The notes under the pieces: generated by a model | Database searches by the model: none | The model's input: the letters and a program-made list of their open reading frames with translations, nothing else | What the model was told of the DNA's origin: nothing | Made by a program: the position numbers and the translations under genes | Assembly: GCF_021155765.1 (NCBI RefSeq) | Contig: NC_060116.1 | Coordinates: 16,990,584 to 17,054,583 of the forward strand | DNA length: 64,000 nucleotides | Source: Diprion similis | Taxonomy: Eukaryota; Arthropoda; Insecta; Hymenoptera; Diprionidae | Direction: 5' to 3' | In this document: positions 1-14,116 of the stretch, one piece after another | How the letters are laid out: every line of letters begins with the position of its first letter | How positions within the stretch are numbered: the stretch's first letter is position 1

Positions 1-428
1 CGAACCACCAGATCTCCCTCACGTAAGTTTTCATCACATTTTCGGTTATTATCATTTTTTTTTTCTGCTATTCACTTTTTAACAACAATATCGTTTTTCT
101 GTCATGTTTCAGCATTTCAGTGACGCATCTACAAGCAGATTCCTTTATTGTGATATGACTGTGAGTAAAAAATTAAGTAACTTAATATGTATAAAAAGAA
201 ATTTGAGAACATTGCATTACGAATTTTTTTTTTTCATTGAAGGTTGATTGCCTCTCATCTTTTTACAGTGCAACTTTTTTCCGTTCGTTTTGTACAAATT
301 ATAATACTTTATTATAAATTATCTGTATACGTTCATTATTCGCTCACATCTTTCCAGTGCTGATGAACGTTCAAGTGATTTTGATATTATGATTAAATTA
401 CTCAACTTTGTTTCAGACACGTGGTTAG
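1..428 (+). CDS. possible 3'-terminal exons of an unidentified gene (partial)
   Basis: Three short segments join in one open frame. 1-22 is followed by a GTAAGT donor, 113-160 lies between a TTTCAG acceptor and a GTGAGT donor, and 417-428 follows a TTTCAG acceptor and stops at TAG 426-428. The joined C-terminus is about 26 residues, serine/threonine-rich, ending in Asp-Met-Thr-Thr-Arg-Gly. The splice signals are good and the phases agree, but the peptide is too short to assign a family. The gene would begin before the window. An alternative acceptor 8 bases further in (exon from 121) runs into a stop, which favours the model given. This may still be chance. Confidence 0.3.
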
Positions 429-3400
429 TGAGTGAATTTAATGTGTTCACAATAGTACGTGCAGAGAATGAAGAACCAGTGTTAAATATGACCAGAGCCT
501 AAACAGACAAGAATTCTCCAAAAGACTCAGCGCTAATGACTTTTGTGTTTATTATTTGCCGTGAAAAGCAAAGAAATTCTATATATAACGTGAAGAGAGA
601 AACGGGGATAAAATGAAAACAAAAAAAAAAAAAATAACTAACGTATAGTAATGATGGTACCGACTGCTATGCTATGAATTCATTTATACGTGCTCCGCAC
701 ACTGTAGTAGAATATGTACTAGGAGACGATACGATTAAGGTATTATAATTAACGTTTATACATCCCATGGATGTACATGAATATTGTCTGGTTTCGGCGA
801 ATACCTGGAATTCTTCTACACTCTATGTCACGATAGAAGATGACCATTTTCCTATTAATGAAAAAGAAGAAGATGATGAAGCAGGAGAACGAGGAGGCAG
901 AGAAGAAGGAGAAGAGAACGGCGAAGAAGTAAGAAAAGACTTGAAATACGCGACAAAGTTGGAACGTTTTTAGGGAAGCTGGATATACCTAATAGGCAGA
1001 AAAAAAAAAATTAAAAATAAAAAAATAAAAAATATTAAAAAAAAAAGAAAAAAATAGATGTATTATAATAAATTAAAATTTTTTTTATGTAATTAATTTA
1101 TAGGTGAGGAAATCACAGAATATCGTTTGATCAGAGTACTTATTCGGTGTGCATGGAATTTGATTTGTGAAAGAATTATTATTGTAGTTTATTATATACC
1201 TATTTTAGTGTCTTTTGCGATTAGCTAAACTGTATTTGCTATTTATTTAGCAAAATAGGTACCGACACTGACACCCCTATCGATCTCATTCGAAATTAAC
1301 TGGATTATAAAAAAAGATGAGAACAAAAGAAACTATTACCTTATAGCCATTGCCACATCACAAAGCCAGTTATATTTAAGGTTTCCCTACAATGGAAAAT
1401 GATCCAACCATCTTTGTGTGATTTTATTCTACGTCATTTGATAATATAATATACGAATATATAGAATACAATATATTCATTGGCATATTGGATTGACGGC
1501 AATGTGTCCCTAACTCTCGGCACTGCTGTCCGACCAATGGATAAGTGTCGGTTGATAGTTTTTTTTGAAGGAAAAAAGAAAGAAAGAAAAACCATCAAAA
1601 CAGGTGTCAGTCTCTAATTCTTAGTATCTAATTAATTTGTGTATCAAAGGCAATTATGTAATAGTTACAACGATCCAAGTGTATATAATGATAATTAATG
1701 ACAATTTTCTTTCCTAGTATGAAATTTTTTTTTTGCGTTATCACATATCAAAAACTTATTACATTATTATTGATATAATGAAAATTGACTCTACGTCGTA
1801 CCAAGTTGCTATTTTGTGTTCGCCGTACAACCTTTACCGGATACCTGAAAACTAATTTTTTTTTTTTTTTTTTCAAGCAATAAAATAACATGAAAATAAT
1901 TGCCAAAAATAAAAATGAAATACTGAAAATGATGTTAATCATCAAATAAAGTCGAAGCTTCGTTTTTGAAAATGATTCAAAGATGGTTGATACACATTCC
2001 TCTTGTGAAATGATTCTAGATTATATCTGCAGTAAACAATATTGATGACAGAAATTTTTACACATACATATTATAGTTATTAAAAAGTATCCTAATACAT
2101 TTAAATACAATGTCCTATCCAGTTAATCAGTGTAACATAATGAAGTTCATAATATCGACGATTTGAAACAATTTTGTATGAAAGATTTCCAATTCTACAG
2201 ATCAGTAATCAATTCGACGAATCGCAAATTGTTCTAAAAAACAATAAATAAATTATAACGATACCTGTTAAAACCATCCTAATGAAATTGATTTCTTTTC
2301 AAATTCTATCGTTATATCGTACGATTCTATCGTACGTACAATCATACATATGAGTGTTGAGGCAACTTTGTTACCGATGAAAAATTTAACGTTAAAGTCC
2401 GCATCGCTCACAACCAAGATACCAAGTCTAAAATTATCTCTTTTTCTACTCTCACCGATAGATTATTCATGGGCAAAAATACTAACAAATTACGAACAAA
2501 TACGGAATACTTGATGCACAGATGTTAACAAATTTGAAACGTCTGATTATATCGATACTGTCGGTAAAAGTAGAATATTTTTTGCTTGCTGTTCAATGAA
2601 TTTTTTCATTGCATTATGCCTGTATAACAAACATAATTAGGAAATTGTGTCTCATGCTTTTGCCGAAAGAAGATGTGAAATGAAAATTAAATAAATTATT
2701 GTACAAATTAAAAACATTTAGTAAAATTGCCGAGAATAGTAAATAATCTGAGCAATGGTTTACAGAAAGAAGAAAAAGAAAAAAAACTCATTACGAACAG
2801 TTATGAATATCTCTGTTATTTTTATTAGAAAAAAATCCTAATAGTATAGGACAGCTCTGTAGGACTACAAAATTTCTGGAGCTTAAATTGCACGTTTTAC
2901 ACGACCAGTCTTCTGATGGAAGCAAAATAAAACAGAATCACTTCACACACGTGATACAGAGTTTTTTCAATATGTCCAGCTATCGGGTTTTTAGAATACT
3001 CAAGTTAAAATTTTAAATAATAAAGCATTGTCGCTTTAACGCTGATGTCAGAGAAGATTACTAAGATATCAAACATTTATAAAATTTGATTGTATCGCTT
3101 TCTCTCGTCTTGTGTTCTGTATTCTATTATTCATAGAAATACATACACTCAGACGTGCATAAATAAATATATTCGTCACTTTTTGATAACTTTTTCAAGT
3201 CATGCGAAAACAACTGATGAATCATTAAAAGTAAAGAAAAATGTATCATTAAAACATTTTTAGATCAACTTTTCAGGGTTCGGAATTCATGACTAATGAA
3301 TTATGCAGACTGGCAATGATTAATTTAGATACCTCACGAGATTTCGAAGCAGTGATTATACGATAGAATCATATACTAGTTTGTTTTACACTCTATAGAA

Positions 3401-4399
3401 AGTCAGAAAGTATTTTTACAATATTTTTTTTGTTTTGTACTTAGGTTTCATAATGTTTTCCCTGAATGCGAAATTTAATTTATCACGTCTTTCATTTATC
3501 CTGTATAAAAACAAATATGAAATAATTTCTTTTTTCATCAGATTCAAGTATAATGATTATAGAGTTTTTACTACATATCATCGTTATTTTTACCAAAGAG
3601 AAAAAAATAGCATTTCGCTCTACCTATGTAGTATTTTGTAAGTAAACTTTTTACTTCAAATAACTCTAGAATGAAGGAAGCTGCGTTGTGGGTTCTCACT
3701 GTTATCTATGAATTGCAAATTTTTATATCGCATCGCATCAAAATATCATGCAATATATTTATAAACGTGAGAACATTCTTCAGTCCGTTTTATAGATTTG
3801 GCTGCTTCAATTCAATCTCGCTGAAATTGAAGGATCTGAATAAGCCATTCATAAGCCAAACCGTGAGAAAACATTAATCTTGTACGTAGAGCGAAATTTT
3901 GCGGAATTCGAATCACGTTATAAACCAAAGACATCATAAACGTGTAATTAAATTATAAATAAAATAGAAGGGAATACATGAACACTGATTCTCAGTCAAG
4001 TACCAACTGGCACAAAGCTTTACCAAATCACTTCAAAAACGCTTAATCATTCTTCCTTTTTGTATTTATTATAATTTTTTTCATTTTTCGAGATAGGTAT
4101 GAGTCAAACGCATTTCGAGTAAGTAGAGCTGTAAAAAGAAATGCTTAATCGTTGTTCGTTGTTTGGACATGGACAGAAAAAAATCGAAAATTTACGATGC
4201 AACCGTTATTTTCGAATGAAATTCAAACGAACCATTGATTAGCCATTCTACATTTCTGATTGAAAACTACGGGAGAAATGTTTCCCGAAATAAAGAAATT
4301 TAAAACACACCCTGAACTATATACTGAAGGACTTTGAATGCCCGTAAATTTGTGCACGACATTCTTCTACACGGAAGAAGAATTTGAAAAAGCATGAAT
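429..4399. other. AT-rich intergenic region / possible 3'UTR
   Basis: No convincing gene was found. The first about 650 bases could be the 3'UTR of the preceding exons, since an AATAAA lies at 1067-1072 after an A-rich run. A 68-residue acidic frame at 767-973 (Glu/Asp/Gly-rich) has no splice or homology support. A T-homopolymer of about 18 bases lies near 1857-1874. The rest is low-complexity AT-rich DNA. Confidence 0.6.
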
Positions 4400-4615
4400 C
4401 TACCCTTGTGGCGGCTTACCGTGCAAAGATGTCGCTGCCAGTTTGTTCCAGAGAAGGCATCCGAGGGGGAGAGAAGAGCGGGCTAGCGAAGCTGCTCTCG
4501 TGCGTTGACTGAAGAATATAACGCTCGGACGCTCGCATCGCGGCATCCCCCATCCTTCTGGTTTATCGTCGCATGTGATCGAGCCTTTCAGTAATAGAAA
4601 TGCAAAGCTGGAAAA
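4400..4615 (+). promoter_or_regulatory. probable exportin-7 promoter and 5'UTR
   Basis: The 200 bases before the exportin-7 start codon are clearly richer in G, C and CpG than the surrounding AT-rich DNA, as expected for the promoter and leader of a housekeeping gene. No TATA box is obvious. The exact transcription start cannot be placed. A minus-strand open frame across 4400-4642 is best explained by this composition. Confidence 0.45.
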
Positions 4616-7600
4616 ATGGCGGATGAACAGGTGAGTTCTCAATCAAAATATATAAACTGGCTGGCGCTACTTTGCGCAAAGCTGACAAACCGTTGCGATA
4701 AATATACGCGTCAGGCGGCGAGTTGTTAATCGTTGGTAAGAGAGAACCGACCGCGGACCGTGATCGAAATGTTTTTTATACCGTAAATTGTGCGTAATTG
4801 ATGAAACTCTGTCGACTGGTTTAGCCGGACGCAAGTCGAGCCCCAACCCAGTGCAGTGTCAATCAAAACATTGTATAGCAGAGCGTTAAAGTCTGTCGGT
4901 GACAACGCGTAGCGTGAGATACAGTATCGCTGGGAAATTAACAGCGTTAAAATTCCTCTTTTAAACAGTCAAACGATGTTTAATCGATAGAATCTTTCAC
5001 TACCGAAAGGTGGCATAATCCTTTTCACTGATCCTTGCGCTCTTCAGTCTGTAATCACCTTTTATTACACACTAGCTAATCACCAAACGCTCGTCTGCAC
5101 TTAAACGGCGGCTATGCAATGTTTGTTTTCTTTTGTTTCAAAATATTATCTACTACGACTCTTGAACGTAAAACAGTCATAACCTAGAAATACCGTCTAC
5201 GAAGAATCGGAAATTTTCACCAACCTTTGTCTAGAAGGGACAGAATTCGGTGTTACAGCACAATCGCTACCAAATTTTATCGACTTTCAATAGTTCCAAG
5301 TTGTTTTTCACCGTTTGTTTAGCGGCTTTTTTTTGTCATGAAATGTCGGTTGATAATTACTGTTCTAGCTGAATTTACATTGTTCGTTTGAACCTGCATA
5401 GTACCTATATCGTAACAAACTAGTTATAACAATTAAAGTAAATTTAACTTGAAATATTTTCGGAAAATCATAACACGAATATGGTACATTTTTGACAAGT
5501 TTCGCAATTTACCATGTAAAAACTGTTAATATTTTCACTTTTTAGCGAGAATAATTTAACCTGTATGTTTATTATAATTTCTATTAGGCATGCGTCAATA
5601 CGTACTACATTAGTAATTGGAAAATTCCTCTTTAACATTTTTGTACTGAATTGTGTGTTCAATAATAGGCATTCTCCAGAATACGTAAAATGGAAATGAG
5701 CTTGTGACCGCACAGTCTCCATGCCTTGATTGCACAAAGTCTAAAAACATTAGTGAACTTTTAAAAACCGAAACCTGAGAGTTTGAATACTAGATACGTT
5801 GATAAACTACATACATTTCAAATATCGATTAATGACTGTTGATGTAGACAATAAACAAAAGTTGGGGATCTTAAATTGGTGATGCTTACCCCTACCCACC
5901 CCTCTGCAAGGACTGCTAATGTAAACTAAATAACGATGTAAAATAACTGAAGATGATGATTTAATAAACGTCATTTATAAATACAACCAACCGGCAGCGA
6001 GTGAAAATATGATAATTTATCAAATTAACGAACGATCCAAGATTGCTTAAGATCATCATAAGAATGAATCACGTACAGGAAGTACGGCAGCTGGAGTTGC
6101 TGTGCAAACAGCTGTACGAGTCCCACGACTCGGGACATCGTGCAGAGGCAGAAAAGGCTTTGGTCGGTTTTCAAAACGCCCCAGATACCTTGACTAAGTG
6201 TCAGCTGCTCCTAGATCGCGGGGATTCAGCCTATGCTCAATTACTGGCTGCTACGACTCTCGCTAAATTGGTATCGCGGCCGGCACAGGGGCTCAGTTTG
6301 CAGCAGAGACTGGACATACGTGAGTAGCGCGATAAATCATTTGAAACAACGTTTGCGACAAAATAACGGAGCTTTCTTTCAGGAAATTATGTTCTCAACT
6401 ACTTGGCGACGCAACCCAAGCTACCTAATTTTGTTATACAAGCTCTGGTCACCCTATTTGCCAGGATATCAAAGCTCGGATGGTTTGACTCCGATAAAGA
6501 TGAATATGTATTTAGGAATGTTGTTAGCGATATTACAAAATTTCTCCAGGTTTGTTCTATCCGTAATTTTTACGTTGGACTTGAACTACTCGCTCATTTC
6601 TTTAGACTAAGTGAACTTTTTGAATGTTCTATCATGTAGGGATCAGTAGAGCATTGTATGATAGGAGTGCAGCTGCTCTCGCAGTTGACGTGTGAAATGA
6701 ATCAAATATCTGAAGTAGATGCGAATCGGTCATTTACAAAACATCGAAAAATAGCCAGCAGCTTTAGAGATTCTCAGCTGTTTGAAATCTTCAGACTCTC
6801 CTGCTCGTTACTGAGCACTGCACGTGAAAATTGTAAAAGTTTGAATTTCAACGATGAAGCACAGGTACATGAAAATCGAATTCAGCATTGATGTCGTTTC
6901 TATATTCAGTTTCTTTCTAATATTGAATATTTTTCCTATCACAGCATGGTTTGATGACACAACTTCTAAGGCTTGCGCAGAATTGCTTGACGTTCGATTT
7001 TATTGGAACATCGACTGACGAAAGTTCCGATGATCTCTGCACTGTTCAAATACCGACCAGTTGGAGACCAGCATTTTTAGATTTCACGACATTAAAATTA
7101 TTTTTCGATCTTTACCACAGTCTGCCGAACACTTTATCTTCACTGGCACTCTCATGCCTGGTACAAATAGCCTCAGTGAGAAGGAGTCTGTTCTCAAACA
7201 CTGAGAGAGCCAAGTTCTTGACGCATCTGGTAAATGGAGTGAAGCATATTTTGCAAAATCCACAGGGTTTGAGTGACCCAGAAAACTATCACGAATTCTG
7301 TAGATTACTAGCCCGTTTGAAAAGCAACTATCAACTTGGAGAATTGGTAATGGTAGAGAACTACCCAGAAGCTATACAACTGATAGCCAAGTTCACCGTA
7401 CAAAGCCTGCAAATGTGGCAATTCGCACCTAACAGTGTTCACTATCTTTTGAGTCTTTGGCAAAGAATGGTAGCTTCGGTACCTTATGTCAAAGCGACGG
7501 AACCTCACTTGCTAGAAACCTATACCCCGGAAGTCTCAAACGCTTACATCACCTCGAGATTAGAATCTGTAGCTGTAGTAGTAAGAGAAGGATTGGAGGA

Positions 7601-10600
7601 TCCACTCGATGACTTAGGAATGGTGCAGCAGCAGCTCGAGCAATTGTCTGTAATCGGAAGATGTGAATACCAAAAGACCTGCACCCTTTTGGTCCAGTTG
7701 TTCGATCAAGCAGCAAGAACCTATCAAGAACTCATGGCTCAAACTGCTTCGCCTACTCAGCAGATTGATATAACGATACAAGAGGGACAGCTCACGTGGC
7801 TTGTCTATATTATCGGTAAGATTTACATCAGTCAGCTATTAATTAAAGAATTATCATAAGTATTTACCTCATCTTAGCTTTAACTTGCTGTTGAGTGCAA
7901 TTAATAATAATAATTATATTTCAACTTGAAAGTTTGTGACAAGGCCGAACTTTGTTAATGAATATCTGTGTTATTAGTAAAGTCATGTTTTAAATCGAGA
8001 AATTCAGCATCTCATCATATACAAATTGGTCTCTTGATATACATATTCCTGCAGTATCATTGGTTTATGAAACGTGCTAGTACATAAACTCATAAAAATG
8101 GTATAGGTAGTGCTATTGGAGGACGGGTGTCATTTCATAGTAACGATGAACATGATGCAATGGATGGAGAACTGGTATGCAGAGTTCTTCAGCTCATGAA
8201 CTTGACCGATTCTAGACTGGCGCAGGGTGGCTGCGAAAAACTAGAGCTAGCTATGCTCAGTTTCTTTGAACAGTTTAGAAAAATATATGTAGGTGATCAA
8301 GTACAGAAAAATTCCAAAGTTTATAGAAGACTGTCAGATGTTTTGGGGCTTAGCGACGAGGCCATGGTTCTTAGTGTATTCATTAGAAAAATGTAAGTAG
8401 TTATCACTTGGTGCTTTTTCAATTTTCCAACAGAACACAATGCTTATCTTTCTATGATTCGTTACAGAATAACAAATTTAAAGTACTGGGGACGAAGTGA
8501 ACAAATTATTTCTAAGACTTTACAACTTCTCAACGACCTCTCGGTAGGATACAGTTGTGTAAGAAAACTGGTTAAACTAGAAGAGGTTCAATTCATGTTG
8601 AACAATCACACGGTAAGAATAAAGTTTGTCATACCAATGAGCCTGTTGTTCGTACTAGGTAAAAGCCACGGTAGAACATGTGGCGCATGAACAACAAACA
8701 CCCTCTGAATTATTTGGTCATCTTTTCCATTAATCTATTTTCTCTTCTTACTTTTGCAGAGTGAACATTTTCCATTTTTAGGAAACAGTGTCGCTGTAAC
8801 TGAAATGCGATGTAGATCAATGTTTTACACTTCCCTTGGTAGATTACTTATGGTCGACCTGGGAGAGGATGAAGAAAGGTTTCATACTTTCATGCTACCG
8901 CTCACAGGTATCAGAATGATAGAAAAACGTCTCTATTGAGCTGTTCAGTTCAGTCTATATTTCAACAGAGTTTCACTTCCAATCTGAAAATTACTGTAAA
9001 AAAAAAAAACTATTACAGCTGCACTTGAGAGCCTTGGTCAACTCATGGGCGCTGCAGACACTCCATTATTTGCAGCTGAGGAAGCCAAAAAAGCATTAAT
9101 TGGCCTTGCCAGAGATCTTCGGGGGCTTGCATATGCCTTCAACACAAAACCTTCATATATGATGTTATTTGACTGGATGTATCCTTTTTGGCTTTTCTGC
9201 TCCATCATTGAATCGATATAATTGAACATATTTGTTTAGTTTGTGTTCAATCTTCTTACAATCTAACGCCTAACAGAAACAAAACTTGATATTCTTCTCA
9301 ACAAAAATTCAGTTATCCGAATTACACACCAATATTACTACATGCAGTAGAGTTATGGCATCACGAACCTCAAGTGACCACACCAGTCCTGAAGTTGTTC
9401 GCTGAGTTAGTACAAAACAGAACCCAGCGACTACAGTTTGATGTATCGTCCCCGAATGGTATATTGCTTTTCCGTGAAGCTAGCAAAGTCATATGCAGTT
9501 ACGGTAACCACATATTGAATGTCGAAGTACCAAAAGATCAGATTTACCCATTAAAGCTCAAAGGAATAAGTATTTGCTTCAGTATGCTGAAAGCAGCTTT
9601 GTGTGGAAGTTACGTTAACTTTGGAGTGTTTAGATTATACGGCGACGAAGCCCTCGACAATGCGCTCAATACATTCGTCAAACTATTACTTAGCATACCG
9701 CAAAGCGATTTGTTGGTGAGTATTTTATGAAATAATCTTGTTTCCATGACTGAAAATGTTCAGTGATTTAAAGCCAAGTTGTTGAAGATTCTCTGTTATG
9801 AAATTCAATGCCAAGACTAACGCTATTTTAATAATTACATTTCACACCTACGACTTTTCATTCCAGGACTACCCCAAACTATCAGCTACATACTATGTGC
9901 TCCTCGAGTGCCTAGCACAGGATCATATGGCATTTTTATCAACACTGGAGCCCAGGGTATTCCTCTACATCTTATCGTCGATCAGCGAAGGCCTTACGGC
10001 ACTAGGTGCGCTAAAAGACTCCTACACAGGTCTGTGCGGCTGATCATACCTTATTACTACCCTCTAAATCCTCGATGCCGTGAACTCATAGTGCTATCAA
10101 TGAGAGTCTATTGTAGACAGGATTCCAGTCCCAGTTAATAAATCTTTCATTTATCCAAGAGCTTTTCGTTAAGAGTATAAACTAGATACTAAGTATTGGA
10201 AAAATCGTTTGTCTAAAGCGTATGCCATGTGCTTTTGCATCGTTGCTTGGAATGTGGACCTGCATCTGGGTATTATAATCGTTGGCAACAAGCAACAAGA
10301 TTTTGAACAAACAGGAAACATTAATTTTAAACGTATGTTCAAAGTCACTGCTCCATAATCGAGTAAAACGAATGAAATTAATTATTTTAAAATCGTGGGC
10401 ACTGAGAGAGGATTGGAGTGTGTAGAAACTAGACCCTTTTTATTTCAACAAGAAATTTATGAACACTGCTGCTTCGAGAACCATTATTAAAATCTAACGC
10501 TTAGAAATGCCACATATTATTTCTTTTAAAGTATTATTTCTATCACATTAATATTAATCATATATTATCAGTATACTGAATGAGTTGAAGAAAATTATCG

Positions 10601-12104
10601 TATATATTGCGAAAGAATACTGGGTCTAGCACATGTAGTCAGCCGCACAGCTGAAATTTCATTAATGTTTTTAATTTACATGTTTTCTCCAATTTTGTTA
10701 TTTTTTCTTTCTTTCTTTCTTTTTTTTTATTTTAGTAGCCTCTACCACTAACTTACTAACGAAAAGAGCATGGAATACTTGTATCCAAGTTGACTTGTTG
10801 AAAGTTTGCCTTGCCATCTACTCAATAGAAAAAATAATTTAAATCATGGATTTCGCCTTTGTAGTTGGAAATTCAGGGTTTCAAAGCAAACGATGACAAT
10901 GATTGTATGCAAAATTAAAGGGCCTACCTTAATTGGCGCAAATTTTTTCATGGATTTATAAATTCATCAATAAATATTCACACGCGAATGCTATGGATCA
11001 CGAAGGATTCTAATTATACTCTTTTCGTCTTGTATCTACATGAATAACAAGTATTTTCATTAATTGGGTTTTAGTTGTGACAAAATTGTCAAAGGTAGGT
11101 GCTTATATGCTTTGTGATCATTGTTTTCATTTATTTTATGAAAGTATCAATTGTTCCTTTTGATGTATATGCTGCTGAACTATTTATCTGTTCATCACAC
11201 TTGTCTGATAGAAGAGATTTGCTTGTGTTACAGACACTATGGTTTGCACTGGTTGCTGTGCAACGCTAGATCACATTGTGACATACTTGTTCAAACAGCT
11301 ATATCAAAAAGGTAAGCAGAAACTTATGTGAAGCAAAGTGCAACTTGACACTCCATTATGAATTTATTGTCCAAGTGAATGAATACAAATTCGCTTTTTT
11401 TTTGCCAATCACTAGCTTCTTCCAGTTGAACTTTCCATGAATAGTTGTCTTTCTTTTTTATTATAGCAGGTGTTTACCCTGGAAAAAAAAATGCCTCGGT
11501 ACCAGGTGGGGGCGAATTGTTTTTACAAGTTTTGAAACAGCACCCCGGAATTCTTCAGCAAATACTGAGCACAGTATTGAACGTGATAATGTTTGAAGAT
11601 TGTAGAAACCAATGGAGTATGTCCAGACCTCTCTTGGGTTTAATACTCTTGAACGAAGAGGTAAAAATACCTTTCTATAACATTTGTAAACTACCATTTG
11701 CTCCTCTAATGATACCCTATCGTCTTTATATCATAGAATAAGGTAAAAATCGTATACATCGTTTTCAGTACTTCAACCAATTGCGAGAGAACATAATCAG
11801 GAGTCAACCGGTCGACAAACAAGGTGCCATGGCGCAGTGGTTCGAAAACCTAATGGATGGTATCGAGAGGAATCTACTGACCAAAAACAGAGACAGGTGA
11901 ATCTTTGGGTTCTCAGTATTTGATGTATTTACAGAAAAAGTACTCTAGTATGGATCCAACTCTTCTTGTTTACATAACGCTTTTGTGACCTTTTTGTTTC
12001 TCAGGTTTACACAGAATCTATCGATGTTCAGGAGAGATATAAACGACTTTCTCAAGGGTCCCAACATGTCTGCAAACTCAGTCAGTGATATGATGACTTC
12101 GTAG
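4616..12104 (+). CDS. XPO7: exportin-7 (Ran-binding protein 16)
   Basis: Importin-beta-family nuclear transport receptor that carries proteins out of the nucleus with RanGTP. Fifteen coding exons: 4616-4630, 6079-6319, 6383-6549, 6640-6864, 6945-7815, 8107-8392, 8468-8612, 8760-8907, 9019-9178, 9313-9715, 9867-10005, 11234-11311, 11470-11660, 11769-11896, 12005-12104. They join in phase to 1098 residues, the usual length. The start is a five-residue exon (Met-Ala-Asp-Glu-Gln) with a GTGAGT donor, like the vertebrate protein. Diagnostic stretches include LCKQLYE near the N-terminus, [29 protein letters not shown] and the end SDMMTS. Intron 1 is about 1.4 kb and intron 11 about 1.2 kb; I see no gene in either. 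The donor of exon 11 is an unusual GTGCGC. Identification is firm from similarity along the whole length. Confidence 0.97.
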
Positions 12105-13043
12105 TGGCTCGGTCACCTAGGTTATGACCGTTGTGACAAAATTTTTACCCGCCAAATGCTTGACTGTGCGTGTGTGCGAGTGTAACTATGAATTGTGATG
12201 GTAATTTCGTTTTAGATATATGTACATGATAAGTATAGTAATGGTGTATTAATACTGCGATGTTACAGTGGCTCTCTGCGAGTTGGCTTCCTATTTAAAT
12301 TAATGTCTGAATTTTTAATTTCCGGTCACTGAATGTAGCGTGCCGTTTTATCAAGCTCAGTGGTGGGATGATAACAATACTGTAGACAGATACATACACA
12401 TATATCTAGTAAATTTTAATTTTAAGTAATCCGTTGTAATTGTTTCCACCCTATTCTTCTAATGCTATTTTCGAGTTGAAATTCTGCGTGTGACGGGATT
12501 TTTTTTTACACATCCATATCTCATGGTTCAACAGAACATGTTGAAACAGTATCTAACTACTGCTCTTTGTACGTATTTTTTTTATTATACCTTCTGTCAG
12601 ATTGAATGTGTTATTTGTATGCTTCTGTATTACAGAAAATTGATCAAATCATTTGAAACACAAAGATATATGAATGTGGGGAGACAGTGATTTAAATTAT
12701 GTAAATGTGAATTGACGTATTTAAAACTTGTGTAATATTCTGTGTCTTTTTTTTTAACTTTGCCTATAGTGCCTATGTACATTCAGCATTGCGTGTAAAC
12801 ATCGTTTATATTAGCACTGTGTTACCACCCGTAACTATGTGACAGGGTGGCGATAGACCGAGAATAGTTATGGAATTTGGTTATTTGTGAAAAGTCAGGG
12901 AATTTTATTTTAGTAAAATTGGCGCTAACTTAAATGATTATTAATCAAATGAATCATAACTTCTCCTAGAAGTGTTTTTGAGATAAAATGCAAAATTATT
13001 CGTAAAAAAAAAAATAGCAAGTTTGATCACAAAGAGAATAACA

Positions 13044-13049
13044 AATAAA
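13044..13049 (+). terminator. candidate polyadenylation signal of exportin-7
   Basis: AATAAA about 940 bases after the exportin-7 stop, in AT-rich DNA. It is the first canonical hexamer I noticed downstream. Placement is by motif only. Confidence 0.3.
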
Positions 13050-13707
13050 TGCTACAAAATATTTTGGATGAAAAATTTGAATGTCCATATTGACTTTGGA
13101 ATGAATGTGAGATTTGGTTTTTAAATTTGGTGCACTTCGACAAAACAAGCGCTTTCAATGCATTTCATTACTTTAAAGCGATTGTCTAATTAGCCTGAGA
13201 CAGAAGCAGAGAGAGTGGAATGAAAGAAAGAACAGATCGTATATTAATGATGAAGAAAAAAACTATTGAAGTACGATCAAGAATAGGGAGCCACGTGGCA
13301 GTCAACTCGTAGGTACGGTTAAAGTAATATGGATGTTAATTGATGCGTAGTTGGTATGCTTCCGTACATTGGAATGTGCTACTAGTTTTCGTCCTTTTTA
13401 TTCCAATATAATATACATACGGTACATCAAAGTTTTGTATTGGCCACAAAGAGTGTAGTGTAAATGTGGACCGCGGCCTTAAAACCTGTTTGTGGCAATG
13501 CTGGATAGTGTGCAGTGGCGGGTAATTCTGACAATGAGAGTTTGACCATCAGGAGGCGGAGCTACATAAATTTTCATTCAGGTCTTGATATGTAATATTA
13601 ACTGGACTACGCAACGGACTATTTACACAAAGTCAGTCAGCTGTGAACTATGTGAATGATGTAAATGAAGATATCATTAAATAATATCGTGTAAGAGTGC
13701 ATACTTG

Positions 13708-13750
13708 TTATTATTATTATTATTATTATTACTATTATTAATATTATTAT
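13708..13750. repeat. (TTA)n microsatellite
   Basis: About 14 imperfect units of TTA/ATT are visible directly in the sequence, interrupted by single substitutions. Confidence 0.9.
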
Positions 13751-13783
13751 GAATATATTATTGTAACAAACAACAAAAGTATG

Positions 13784-13785
<2 letters not shown>

Positions 13786-13816
<31 letters not shown>

Positions 13817-13848
13817 TCCATAAATATATATATATATAATAATAATAT
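13786..13848. repeat. (TA)n microsatellite, two blocks
   Basis: Two runs of alternating T and A (about 13786-13814 and 13824-13838, running into an ATA/AAT tail) separated by a short unique stretch. Confidence 0.85.
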
Positions 13849-14052
13849 GAAATAAATTGAACACGGTGTAGCCTGCTGCCAACATGTATAAATATTGCAT
13901 ACACACTTACATATATGTGATACTACTAATTATACTTTCTTTTCGAAAGGAGTATTTCATTCGTATTTTCAGTTGCTTGCACAATTTGAGAAATTGGTAA
14001 ATTTCACAAAGAAATAAGAAAATCACAAAGAAATAAAGGAATATACTCATAC

Positions 14053-14116
14053 GTGTATATATATAATTATATATACATATGTATGTGTGTGTATATGTAT
14101 ATATATATATATATAT
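14053..14116. repeat. TA/TG-rich simple repeat
   Basis: Alternating purine-pyrimidine tract of TA, CA and TG dinucleotides, ending in a pure TA run at about 14098-14116. Confidence 0.8.

Noticed and set aside
767-973. 68-residue acidic open frame after the first exons
   Set aside because: Low-complexity Glu/Gly-rich translation in AT-rich DNA, with no splice sites in phase and no family; more likely UTR or chance.
4400-4642. 80-residue minus-strand frame
   Set aside because: It lies over the CpG-richer exportin-7 promoter and start exon, and composition explains it.
11820-11860. GGCGCAGTGGTTCGAA string resembling parts of a tRNA gene
   Set aside because: It falls inside exportin-7 exon 14 (AQWFENLM coding) and no cloverleaf can be formed around it.
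13637-13906. 89-residue minus-strand frame rich in Ile and Tyr
   Set aside because: It is the translation of TTA and TA microsatellites.
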